DNA of 6,252 nucleotides from Gammaproteobacteria bacterium (GCA_002402085.1 NVVB01000047.1:8982-15233); one strand, 5' to 3'. Positions 1 to 5,759 are shown, counted from the stretch's first letter. The notes: generated by a model not told the origin, from the letters alone. Translations and numbers: made by a program.

Positions 1-206
1 AGCAGAATCAAGGGGTTTCATTTGTGCAGCCGCTTGGCTCAACCATCGATATTCGGTTGAGCTATTGGAAAGACGTGAAGCGCATTACCGTCCCTATTCG
101 GCATGGTGTAGTACCTACTGCTAGGCCAACAATTACCACGCCTACGCTTACAGCGCCTCCGTTCACAAAGCTCGGAAATTTCAATGAACAGAATAGAGAG
201 TTTTAA
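1..206 (+). CDS. 3' end of an unrecognised gene (left-truncated)
   Basis: The reading frame is open from the left edge (first whole codon at base 3) to a TAA at 204-206, so this is probably the C-terminal 67 residues of a longer protein. A GTG at 24 could start a 60-residue protein, but nothing before it looks like a ribosome site, so I prefer truncation. The visible part alternates short hydrophobic strands (VSFVQPLG, IDIRLSYW, ITVPIRHGVV), then has a Pro/Thr-rich stretch (TARPTITTPTLTAPP) and a polar end. This suggests a beta-rich domain with a flexible tail. I do not recognise the family and assign no function. An opposite-strand frame over the same bases shows no domain and no start signal. 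Confidence 0.5.
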   Translation, partial: QNQGVSFVQPLGSTIDIRLSYWKDVKRITVPIRHGVVPTARPTITTPTLTAPPFTKLGNFNEQNREF

Positions 207-298
207 ATAGAAGAAGCGGTAGGGCATTTACGATATTTAATGGCCTGTAGTGTTTACGAGGGCACTATTTGTAAATTGTTAAGTGGGGTCCTTTTAGT

Positions 299-326
299 TT
301 GTTGCGTAGAAAGGTCGTTGAATAAT
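299..326 (+). promoter_or_regulatory. Candidate sigma-70 promoter of the marR operon
   Basis: TTGTTG (299-304) and AATAAT (321-326) are 16 bp apart and resemble the -35 and -10 boxes. Transcription would begin near 333, just before the inverted repeat at 339-367, so a bound repressor would block the start or early elongation. A second possible pair, TTGAAT at 318 with an AT-rich -10 inside the repeat, cannot be excluded. This is a consensus match by eye only. Confidence 0.4.
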
Positions 327-338
327 GCTTGCTGCGAG

Positions 339-367
339 CAATATTGTTAGTTAGGCTAACAATATTG
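339..367 (+). promoter_or_regulatory. Perfect 12-bp inverted repeat, likely MarR operator
   Basis: CAATATTGTTAG (339-350) and its exact reverse complement CTAACAATATTG (356-367) flank the 5-bp spacer TTAGG. The outer 8-mer CAATATTG is itself a palindrome, so two identical copies start at 339 and 360, exactly 21 bp or two helical turns apart. The repeat ends 22 bp before the ATG of the MarR gene. MarR-family dimers usually bind such palindromes in their own promoters, so autorepression is the likely role. It is not an intrinsic terminator, because no T-run follows (AGCCGC). Confidence 0.7.
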
Positions 368-389
368 AGCCGCTATGGAGTAGCATTAA

Positions 390-827
390 ATGAATAAAGT
401 AAGTGAATACAGCCATTTGATCGTCTCACAGCTGGGTCGATTATCTCGGTATAACTCGCAGTGGTTAACTAAACGCTTGCGGCAAACCGATACTTCGTTG
501 CAGGAATTTCGCATCGCAGGTTTGTTGGTTGGGGAGGCTGGCATTAATCAAAAAGAGCTGGCTGAGAAGCTGTCAGTCAAGCCCGCGACGTTATCGGTGG
601 CGATTGCCAAATTAGAAAAAAAGGGCAGTATTCGGCGACGTGCATCTGTGCAGGACAAGCGGGTTAATTATTTGGAATTAGTTGAATCCGTCGATTTTAA
701 AAAGAACGCACAACTGGTCTTTGAGCTTGAATCGAAATTAACCCAAGGCATTGCTGCCGACGATCTACGTGTTGCAAAAATCGTTTTTCAAAAAATGATT
801 GATAACTTAGACAATGAATCGGTATAA
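390..827 (+). CDS. MarR-family winged-helix transcriptional regulator
   Basis: This 145-residue protein has the usual MarR length and layout: an N-terminal dimer helix, a central winged helix-turn-helix and a C-terminal dimer helix. INQKELAEKL (52-61) and VKPATLSVAIAKLEKKG (63-79) form the helix-turn-helix, and the wing (about 81-99) carries the family D-x-R-type signature as DKR at 89-91. It contains no cysteine, so it cannot sense oxidants by thiol chemistry as OhrR does; a small-molecule ligand is more likely. The ATG follows TGGAG (376-380) by 9 nt. The perfect palindrome just upstream suggests autoregulation. The MAPEG gene follows after 40 nt and is probably co-transcribed and controlled. 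The ligand cannot be told from the sequence. Confidence 0.9.
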   Translation: MNKVSEYSHLIVSQLGRLSRYNSQWLTKRLRQTDTSLQEFRIAGLLVGEAGINQKELAEKLSVKPATLSVAIAKLEKKGSIRRRASVQDKRVNYLELVESVDFKKNAQLVFELESKLTQGIAADDLRVAKIVFQKMIDNLDNESV

Positions 828-867
828 AGAATCGGTAGTTATTTCACTATAAGGAAATAGTAATACT

Positions 868-1308
868 ATGAATCATGCTTTGGTTTTATTGCCGGCATTG
901 GCGATTGCAGGATGGACGTTGTTAATTTTACTATTGATTCCGTATCGTCGGTTTATGTCAGTTAATCGAGGTGAGGTAAGGGTTAACGATTTTGCTTTGG
1001 GGGAGACTGATCAAGTGCCCGCTTATGTCGTGCAAGCCAATAGAAACTATATGAATTTACTGGAGTTGCCGACGGTGTTTTACGCAGTGTGCATTACTTG
1101 CTTTGTGATAGAGGAAGTTACTTCGTTGGGATTAGTATTGGCGTGGTGTTATGTATTGCTGCGCGTTGCGCATAGTATTGTGCATGTGAGTTACAATAAC
1201 GTCATTCATCGTTTGTCTTTATTCGCGGTGAGTAATGTTGTTTTAGCATTGTTTCTTTTTACAGTTATTGTGGCTGTTTTAACATTGGCAGGGATTGTTG
1301 GTTCTTGA
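868..1308 (+). CDS. MAPEG-family integral membrane protein
   Basis: This 146-residue protein belongs to the MAPEG superfamily (membrane-associated proteins in eicosanoid and glutathione metabolism). Four hydrophobic helices lie at about 5-25, 64-82, 86-106 and 117-142. Family signatures are NRNYMNLLELP (58-68), LAWCYVLLRVAHSIVH (91-106) and HRLSLFAVSN (114-123), matching the conserved Asn/Glu-containing segment before helix 2, the W-x-x-x-R-x-x-H helix and the following Arg. Eukaryotic members are trimeric glutathione transferases or leukotriene synthases; most bacterial members are uncharacterised, so glutathione-linked detoxification is only a possibility here. AAGGAA (851-856) precedes the ATG by 11 nt. 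It follows the MarR gene by 40 nt and is a likely target of that regulator. Confidence 0.88.
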   Translation: MNHALVLLPALAIAGWTLLILLLIPYRRFMSVNRGEVRVNDFALGETDQVPAYVVQANRNYMNLLELPTVFYAVCITCFVIEEVTSLGLVLAWCYVLLRVAHSIVHVSYNNVIHRLSLFAVSNVVLALFLFTVIVAVLTLAGIVGS

Positions 1309-1342
1309 TTGGTATGCAAACGTTACGGGTAAATTAGAAATC

Positions 1343-1834
1343 ATGATAAGTAATTATGTGGCAATCGGAATCAGGTTTGTTTCAGTTTTATTATTTTTTC
1401 ACGCGATTAAAGAATTCTTTTTAACGTTTCAGATTCTTTATGGCGATAAGCCTTATAACGAGGCTGCTAGTGTTTGGCCGATCTTTGTTGTTGCTTCAAT
1501 TAGCTGGGTATTTGCATTTTTACTTTGGTTTTCTGCTAGAAGGTTAGGGCTTATACTTACGTCTGGCATTGATTCTGAGGTTAAGTCTCTACCGCCGATA
1601 TCATTGTTAGCCGTGTTTGTTGCAAGCATGGGTCTGTATTTCTTCGGGTACGGGACTGTGGATGCACTTTATTATTTGGCGTTGGGCATGATGGCCGCGG
1701 AGGCTGATGTCGGGGCTCCTTCTGCTGATACTACAGCCAATATGCTTGCTACAGCGTTTGAGGTGCTTGGAGGCTGTTTTCTTATTATGAAAGCGCGCTT
1801 TGTTGCCGCAAAGATAAATGAAGTTGCAACGTGA
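1343..1834 (+). CDS. Unrecognised four-helix membrane protein
   Basis: The frame encodes 163 residues from the ATG at 1343. A TTG at 1295 would add 16 residues but would overlap the MAPEG gene and begin with a polar stretch, so I prefer the ATG, which starts immediately before a hydrophobic helix. Its ribosome site is weak, which may mean translational coupling to the MAPEG gene 34 nt upstream. Hydrophobic segments lie at about 5-33, 45-73, 85-117 and 133-149. A W-x-F-x-F-L-L-W-F-x-A-R-R-L-G-L pattern (55-70) ends the second segment, and an Ala/Asp-rich loop (118-131) precedes the last. There are no catalytic or transport signatures. Its place makes it the third gene of the MarR-MAPEG unit. 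I do not recognise the family. Confidence 0.72.
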   Translation: MISNYVAIGIRFVSVLLFFHAIKEFFLTFQILYGDKPYNEAASVWPIFVVASISWVFAFLLWFSARRLGLILTSGIDSEVKSLPPISLLAVFVASMGLYFFGYGTVDALYYLALGMMAAEADVGAPSADTTANMLATAFEVLGGCFLIMKARFVAAKINEVAT

Positions 1835-1842
1835 AGCGCTTA

Positions 1843-1878
1843 AAAAGCCATGGTGATTCGATGGACGGCCGTGCTTTT
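1843..1878 (+). terminator. Weak terminator-like element after the marR operon
   Basis: AAAAGC (1843-1848) can pair with GCTTTT (1873-1878) nine bases after the stop codon, giving an A-tract/T-tract arrangement. Inside it, CCAT (1848-1851) can pair with ATGG (1861-1864). The stem is interrupted and poor in GC, so this is a marginal terminator at best. Confidence 0.28.
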
Positions 1879-1898
1879 ATGGGAATTAGTAACAGAAA

Positions 1899-1913
1899 AC
1901 TGTGAATCACAGT
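1899..1913 (+). promoter_or_regulatory. 15-bp palindrome ACTGTGA-A-TCACAGT
   Basis: ACTGTGA and TCACAGT are exact reverse complements around a single central A. The half-sites resemble TGTGA/TCACA, but a CRP site needs about 6 bp between them, so this is not a normal CRP site. It lies 51 bp upstream of the -35 box proposed for the DUF2970 gene, where an upstream regulator could bind. One 7-bp-arm palindrome in 6 kb can occur by chance. Confidence 0.3.
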
Positions 1914-1963
1914 AATTTGAGAGCATGTGTTTTTATAAGTCATTGAATAATAGCGTAATATTA

Positions 1964-1992
1964 TTGGCCCGGGTATTGCTTTAAGCTATAGT
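1964..1992 (+). promoter_or_regulatory. Candidate promoter of the DUF2970 gene
   Basis: TTGGCC (1964-1969) and TATAGT (1987-1992) are separated by exactly 17 bp and resemble sigma-70 boxes; the -10 matches TATAAT at five of six positions. Transcription would start near 1999, leaving an untranslated leader of about 100 nt. An AT-rich 7-bp inverted repeat (AATAATA 1946-1952, TATTATT 1959-1965) touches the -35 box. This is judged by eye. Confidence 0.42.
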
Positions 1993-2099
1993 CTTGGCGT
2001 GTGAAGCGTGATTCAGTGGCTAGCTTATCGGTTAGGTGCGTTAAACTAGAATCGTTATTTTTACACCGCAGTGCCCTTGGCAATAGTAGGCAATAAAAA

Positions 2100-2402
2100 A
2101 TGAGTGACTCTGAAATCGGAAATCCAAAAACGCCCAAAGATAATACGCTTGGTGGTCATGACGATAATAATGCGTCGGCAGACACGAACACTAACGTCCA
2201 GCCTTTAAGTTTTTGGGAGGTGGTGACGCAAGCATTTTGTTTTATATTTCAGATCCAGAAGAAGGATGGTATGAAGCGAGCTGCCGATCTACTTGAGACG
2301 AATCCATTTTCTGTGGTTATTTCTGGGGTTTTATCGACCGTAATATTCTTTTGTGTGTGTTTTGGAGCGTCTCAGATAGTACTTAGTTTTATTGAGAAAT
2401 AG
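2100..2402 (+). CDS. DUF2970 small membrane protein
   Basis: This 100-residue protein has a polar, Asp/Asn-rich N-terminal third (1-34) followed by a DUF2970 domain at about 36-97. The domain opens with PLSFWEVVTQAF, as in family members that begin near S-F-W-x-V-V, continues through a short basic linker (QIQKKDGMKRAADLL) and ends in one membrane helix at about 72-95. The usual arginine-rich linker with an R-D-F-like motif is replaced by a longer and weaker version, so it is a divergent member. The N-terminal tail is longer than in typical members of about 70 residues. The family has no known function and is proteobacterial. A weak TAGG (2087-2090) precedes the ATG by 9 nt. Confidence 0.75.
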   Translation: MSDSEIGNPKTPKDNTLGGHDDNNASADTNTNVQPLSFWEVVTQAFCFIFQIQKKDGMKRAADLLETNPFSVVISGVLSTVIFFCVCFGASQIVLSFIEK

Positions 2403-2660
2403 ATTAAAATTGGTATTTCAGGTTTCTTGTGCGCCGAAAGGAAGGGATTGTCTCCGGTGTGCGCATCAGATTATGAGCAGAAAGCGGGTTTGTTTAACGA
2501 AAGATTCGGAGCTGATTGAAGCGGTGGATATTTTTAATTCGAATAAGATATCCTGTATACCGATCATTGACGAAACAAATAAGCGAGAAGAATGATGATT
2601 TTCGAGGCGGCTATTAAGTTGCTTAGACGAATTAGAAAGTCAGTTTTAAAATTAGTTTAG
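2403..2660 (+). pseudogene. Decayed CBS-domain gene fragment
   Basis: One frame is open from about 2380 to a TGA at 2593-2595. From about 2467 it encodes a clear half CBS domain: IMSRKRVCLTKDSELIEAVD followed by IFNSNKISCIPIIDETNK. The order is the usual IMS-type opening, a T-K-D-S-E-L-x-E-A helix and an ISCIPIID strand. The expected G-x-x-T/S-W-R strand and last helix are missing from this frame. A different frame just past the stop (2592-2660) reads MMIFEAAIKLLRRIRKS, which resembles the missing C-terminal helix, suggesting a frameshift. The first CBS repeat and any upstream domain are absent. Neither the ATG at 2473 nor the TTG at 2392 has a ribosome site. An intact domain would bind adenosyl ligands; this copy is probably inactive. 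A real 40-residue mini-protein is the less likely alternative. Confidence 0.6.
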
Positions 2661-2670
2661 AGACCATAAA

Positions 2671-3213
2671 ATGAAATTTGTGTTTTTGTCAGGTAGTTTT
2701 CATTCGAGCAGTTGTAGTTTGGCGATCTTGAAATGCGTTGAAGGTTTTTTTGATGCGCATGAAGTTGAAACATTAGTGCTGGATGATTTGCCCTTTTATT
2801 CTGAAGATCTGAATGTAGAAAAACCTGATGAGATCAAGCGCTTTTTAGCAAAAATGGAATCCGCAGATGGCGTTCTCTGTTGTTCTCCGGAATACAATCA
2901 CAGTATTCCTGCGGTGCTAAAGAACGCAATCGACTGGGCGTCGAGACCTGCATTTAATTCAGCGTTAAAGGATATGCCGGTATCAATCATTACGCAGGCC
3001 AATAGCCCTGTAGGTGGCGCTAGAGCACAAGCCCATTTAAAGCTGGTGTTTGATTCAACGCTTTCGAAGGTACATATTTGTCACGAAATGATGATTACTC
3101 AAGTGAGTACTATATTTGATCAGGATATGAATGTGACTAGTGAGAAAGTGTTAGATCGACTGGCTCGACATGTTGCGGATTTTATCGCATTTACGAGCCT
3201 GGCTCGGTCATAA
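2671..3213 (+). CDS. NAD(P)H-dependent FMN reductase, flavodoxin-like fold
   Basis: This 180-residue protein is a full-length member of the NADPH-dependent FMN reductase family (the ChrR/YieF and azoreductase-like quinone reductase group). The phosphate loop for FMN is GSFHSSSCSLAIL (8-20), after the first strand KFVFLS. SPEYNHSIPAVLKNAIDW (72-89) is the family's best-known signature, lying at the flavin and dimer contact. GGARAQAHLK (115-124) is the usual third motif. Such cytosolic enzymes pass electrons from NAD(P)H through FMN to quinones, chromate, azo dyes or free flavin; the natural substrate cannot be read from sequence. The ATG at 2671 directly precedes strand 1, though the upstream site (GAGACC) is weak. 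The gene has its own terminal gap and may be expressed with the DUF2970 gene. Confidence 0.9.
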   Translation: MKFVFLSGSFHSSSCSLAILKCVEGFFDAHEVETLVLDDLPFYSEDLNVEKPDEIKRFLAKMESADGVLCCSPEYNHSIPAVLKNAIDWASRPAFNSALKDMPVSIITQANSPVGGARAQAHLKLVFDSTLSKVHICHEMMITQVSTIFDQDMNVTSEKVLDRLARHVADFIAFTSLARS

Positions 3214-3651
3214 AGCGAAGCGCTGTCTATTGTTTGCATAGCGTAGGTTTTATCTCTCGTAGATTGCAAGTCGGTGCGTGTGAAGGACGTATAAAGTAAT
3301 CGTCAGTGCATAGGACGTCTTTATTTCTAGTTCGTACCGATTTGGTGTGTGAATTATTTACTACGTTTTCGTTGGTGATTAGAAGGTATTCTTCACATTA
3401 ATGGAGGATAAAAATTGGGTGTGACCTGATTGTTAAGGTGCGTCGCCGGCGTTACGAAATTGGTAAATTAAGCTGTAATCAATTCTCACGGATATTTCTT
3501 CTGGTTTTTATGACTAAGAGCGGCTTCATTTAAAAGGTGTTGATTTTTTTAGTCAAGTGAATAAATTGGTGATAACGAACTTGAAAAACGCCGTCAGCAG
3601 GTTTAGTGTAAGCATTTTATCTGGTTATATTGAACTGTATGGAGTAAAAGT
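3214..3651 (+). other. 438-bp non-coding gap upstream of the lysozyme gene
   Basis: No frame on either strand holds a convincing gene here, and I find no clear terminator after the FMN reductase. A strong GGAGG near 3403-3407 is followed only by frames that stop within a few codons. The 8-bp palindrome CGCCGGCG (3444-3451) and a loose ATAAAG/CTTTAT pair (3291-3296, 3319-3324) are the only structures seen, and both are within chance. The last 70 bp hold the promoter candidate listed separately. The length would allow distant regulation or an sRNA, but nothing in the sequence proves either. Confidence 0.5.
3581..3609 (+). promoter_or_regulatory. Candidate promoter of the lysozyme gene
   Basis: TTGAAA (3581-3586) is a good -35 match. 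TAGTGT (3604-3609), 17 bp downstream, keeps the most conserved -10 positions (T1, A2, T6). The start would fall near 3616, about 35 nt before the GTG codon. The -10 is weak, so the gene may need an activator or be poorly expressed under basal conditions. Confidence 0.3.
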
Positions 3652-4836
3652 GTGTTTGGCTTAATTAAGGACGTAGTTGGGTTGGGTGGTGCGAACCGTA
3701 TCGAAGATGTCAGGGTGGTTCAGCTGCTATTGAATTTGACGAGAGGGTCATCTAGGCAGATTGAAGTAGATGGCAGGATGGGTTGTCATACTATGAATCG
3801 CCTTAATGATTTTCAGTTTCGTGAAATGTCTCGGGCGCCAATCGGCATGAAAATGGACCCGAAAAGTACAGTGATTCGGGCTTTGACAGACCAATTGCCA
3901 ATCAAGTTAACAGGTTCGGTTGGGAAAGAAGGTAGAAACGCAGAGGTAGACGTGAAGGTCGTTCAGACCTTGTTGAATTTGGCATTGAAAGGGAAGTTAA
4001 AGGGACCGTTGGTGATCGACGGGAAAGCTGGGCGGACCTCAAGTAGAACTATAGACGCTATTCTCATGTTCCAGAGAGATCTATTAAATGCACGGAAACC
4101 CGATGGACGTATTGACGTTGGAGGCAAAACGCTAAACAAACTGTTGGTGGTGTCTGGGCTGGGGGGTGATTCAAAATTAGGTGGTAAAGAGTCTGTTTTG
4201 AAAAAAATAATCCCTGCTGCACCGGTAGCTACCGGATTGACCTCATTATCTCCAGAACTGTTTCAGGATCAGCTTAGGAAGAAAATAACTGAATACGAAG
4301 GGCGTGTCCCCTTTATCTATTTGGATTCGGTTGGATTGCCAACAATAGGTGAAGGCCACCTGATAGCAAAGCTTAGCGATGCATTAGAAGTTAAATTTAT
4401 AAACGAATCTGGTAGGGTGGCTACCGCAGACGAAATTAAAGAAGATTACATGTCGGTACTAAGCGCTGGAAAAAAATTATCAGATATTGATGCGAAAAAT
4501 ATGGGCTATAAATATTATAAACGGTATACAAAGCTGACTGTACAAGATGTCGAAATAGATCGGTTGACCAAAGGTCACATAGCGAGCTTTGAAAGAAAAC
4601 TAAAGGCGCAGTATCCTCAATTTGGTGGTTTTCCAGATAACGTTAAATATGCGCTTTTTGACATGATTTTCAATTTGGGGCCATCTGGTCTAAAAAATAA
4701 ATTTCCAAAATTTAATAAGGCTATAAAAGAAAATGATTGGGCTACCGCTGCAGATGAAAGTCATCGCACTAAGATCCAGGAGCCTAGAAACACCTACGTT
4801 TACAATCTTCTAAAGTCATTGGTTCCACAGATGTAG
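3652..4836 (+). CDS. Modular T4-type lysozyme with two N-terminal peptidoglycan-binding-like repeats; candidate antibacterial effector
   Basis: The 394-residue protein starts at GTG 3652, 7 nt after a strong GGAG (3641-3644). Two related modules form the first half. Module 1 (about 8-78) has VRVVQLLLNL, EVDG and a D-P-x-S-T-x-x-x-A-L end. Module 2 (about 89-166) has VKVVQTLLNL, VIDG and GGKTLNKL. Both resemble peptidoglycan-binding-like helical repeats. A Gly/Ala/Pro linker (168-197) leads to a GH24 lysozyme domain (about 205-392). Its triad is E216 in EYEG, D225 in YLDS and T231 in PTIGEGH, with the same spacing as E11, D20 and T26 of T4 lysozyme. ALFDMIFNLG (334-343) matches the T4 core helix. 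It would cleave the MurNAc-GlcNAc bond. There is no signal peptide, so it needs a secretion machine or lysis for export. A phage endolysin is the alternative, but no phage genes are near. Confidence 0.88.
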   Translation: MFGLIKDVVGLGGANRIEDVRVVQLLLNLTRGSSRQIEVDGRMGCHTMNRLNDFQFREMSRAPIGMKMDPKSTVIRALTDQLPIKLTGSVGKEGRNAEVDVKVVQTLLNLALKGKLKGPLVIDGKAGRTSSRTIDAILMFQRDLLNARKPDGRIDVGGKTLNKLLVVSGLGGDSKLGGKESVLKKIIPAAPVATGLTSLSPELFQDQLRKKITEYEGRVPFIYLDSVGLPTIGEGHLIAKLSDALEVKFINESGRVATADEIKEDYMSVLSAGKKLSDIDAKNMGYKYYKRYTKLTVQDVEIDRLTKGHIASFERKLKAQYPQFGGFPDNVKYALFDMIFNLGPSGLKNKFPKFNKAIKENDWATAADESHRTKIQEPRNTYVYNLLKSLVPQM

Positions 4837-4911
4837 TAACATAGGTTGAGCCCATAAGTTGGTCTTCGGCTCCATGAGCAAGCTTCTAGATTGTTTGGTT
4901 TTCCATGCGGT

Positions 4912-4940
4912 CTGACGCGTGTGTTATTTGTAAATAATGT
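4912..4940 (+). promoter_or_regulatory. Possible promoter of the lipoprotein gene
   Basis: CTGACG (4912-4917) matches four of six -35 positions and TAATGT (4935-4940) lies 17 bp away; an overlapping AATAAT at 4933 is an alternative -10. If real, the partner gene could be made independently of the lysozyme, as immunity genes often are. The hairpin GAGCC/GGCTC (4848-4852, 4868-4872) before it has no T-run, so read-through from the lysozyme gene is also possible. Confidence 0.27.
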
Positions 4941-4961
4941 TGAAAAATAGAAGTTAAAAAA

Positions 4962-5759
4962 ATGGTGAAGAAATCTGTGCGAGCGTTAAAATTAATTTTG
5001 GTTATGTCAGTGATGGTGGGTTGTATTGGCAACTTAAGTGCAGACGTTGGTGGGGACAGCCTAAATGAGGTGGCTGATTCGTCAGGAGTTGTGTATCCAG
5101 TTACTTGGCGATCCTCGTTTGGCTTGCCTCGCTATTTAGAAGACCCTGTGGAATTAAAGTCGTCTTCTCAATTGAGATCGTTAATTAATGCAAAGTGGTA
5201 TGCGTCTTATTTTGCTGCGGTTCCAGGGCAAGAAAATGCTGAGCTATCTTCATGCGGGGATTATTTTTCCCTCCAACAAAATGGACTGGAGTCCATTCCG
5301 TATTTTGAAATGAGTGCATTGCGAGGCTTGTTATTGAATTGTCTCTCGCTCGAGGCGTTGTTGGAGGCTTCGCCTTCAGAGGAATCACATTTACATGATG
5401 TAGCGCTTACAGAGACGTTTATTGAAAAACTTCCCGTTCAAGTTGCGTTAATTGTTTCTTCGTCAGAGTTAAAGCGTATAGCAGCTGATCCTTCAAAGAA
5501 GACTTGGGATAGTGTTGTTAAGCTGCAATCTACAAAGCCAGGCTCGAACGGTAACAGAACTTATTACGATGATTCTGGCGGTGAGCAACTTTTGTCGATT
5601 GTGGCACAAGGAGATTTTAATCAAGATGGTATTGAAGATATGATTCTTGCGTCTTTTGATTCCCTTTTGGGCGGGAGCTATGAAGATCAGAGGCACTTTT
5701 TGATTACAAAGTATTCGAAGGACGGTGGTTTTACGTTATTAAAAGAATATCTGTTCTAG
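4962..5759 (+). CDS. Predicted lipoprotein or periplasmic protein, candidate immunity protein for the lysozyme
   Basis: The 265-residue protein begins with a basic n-region (MVKKSVRALK) and a hydrophobic core ending in VMVGC, so Cys21 could be a lipidated residue; Met at -3 is unusual, and signal peptidase I cleavage near residue 27 is an alternative. Residue 22 is Ile, not Asp, which favours the outer membrane if lipidated. The mature part has two further cysteines (98, 127) that could form a disulfide. Near the end, GDFNQDGIEDMIL (217-229) has the D-x-N-x-D-G-x-x-D form of FG-GAP/VCBS or EF-hand-like calcium loops. I do not recognise the whole family. It starts 125 nt after a wall hydrolase that would act in the periplasm, where this protein would sit, so immunity is the best inference. 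AGAAG (4949-4953) is a modest ribosome site. Confidence 0.7.
   Translation: MVKKSVRALKLILVMSVMVGCIGNLSADVGGDSLNEVADSSGVVYPVTWRSSFGLPRYLEDPVELKSSSQLRSLINAKWYASYFAAVPGQENAELSSCGDYFSLQQNGLESIPYFEMSALRGLLLNCLSLEALLEASPSEESHLHDVALTETFIEKLPVQVALIVSSSELKRIAADPSKKTWDSVVKLQSTKPGSNGNRTYYDDSGGEQLLSIVAQGDFNQDGIEDMILASFDSLLGGSYEDQRHFLITKYSKDGGFTLLKEYLF

Noticed and set aside
39..227. 62-codon frame on the - strand
   Set aside because: It lies opposite the left-edge gene, is rich in Arg and Cys with no domain, and has no ribosome site; it looks like a shadow frame.
248..272. Intrinsic terminator after the left-edge gene (TAGTG/CACTA)
   Set aside because: The stem has five pairs with low GC, a 10-nt loop and only three T after it, too weak to call.
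1899..1913. CRP binding site
   Set aside because: TGTGA and TCACA are 1 bp apart here, not about 6 bp, so a CRP dimer would not fit in the usual way.
1831..2010. Repeated GTGAAGCG words (also at 75) and GAAGCGCT after two stop codons (1833, 3217)
   Set aside because: Eight-base repeats are expected by chance in 6 kb, and the flanking bases are not shared, so this is not a repeat family.
3652..4836. Prophage endolysin
   Set aside because: No holin, spanin, tail or integrase gene is near, and the next gene codes for an envelope protein. It remains an alternative, not a call.
5185..5388. 67-codon frame on the - strand inside the lipoprotein gene
   Set aside because: It has no recognisable domain or start signal and lies entirely within a better supported gene.
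5493..5696. Second 67-codon - strand frame inside the lipoprotein gene
   Set aside because: Same reasons: no motif, no ribosome site, and full overlap with a gene that has a signal sequence and a motif.
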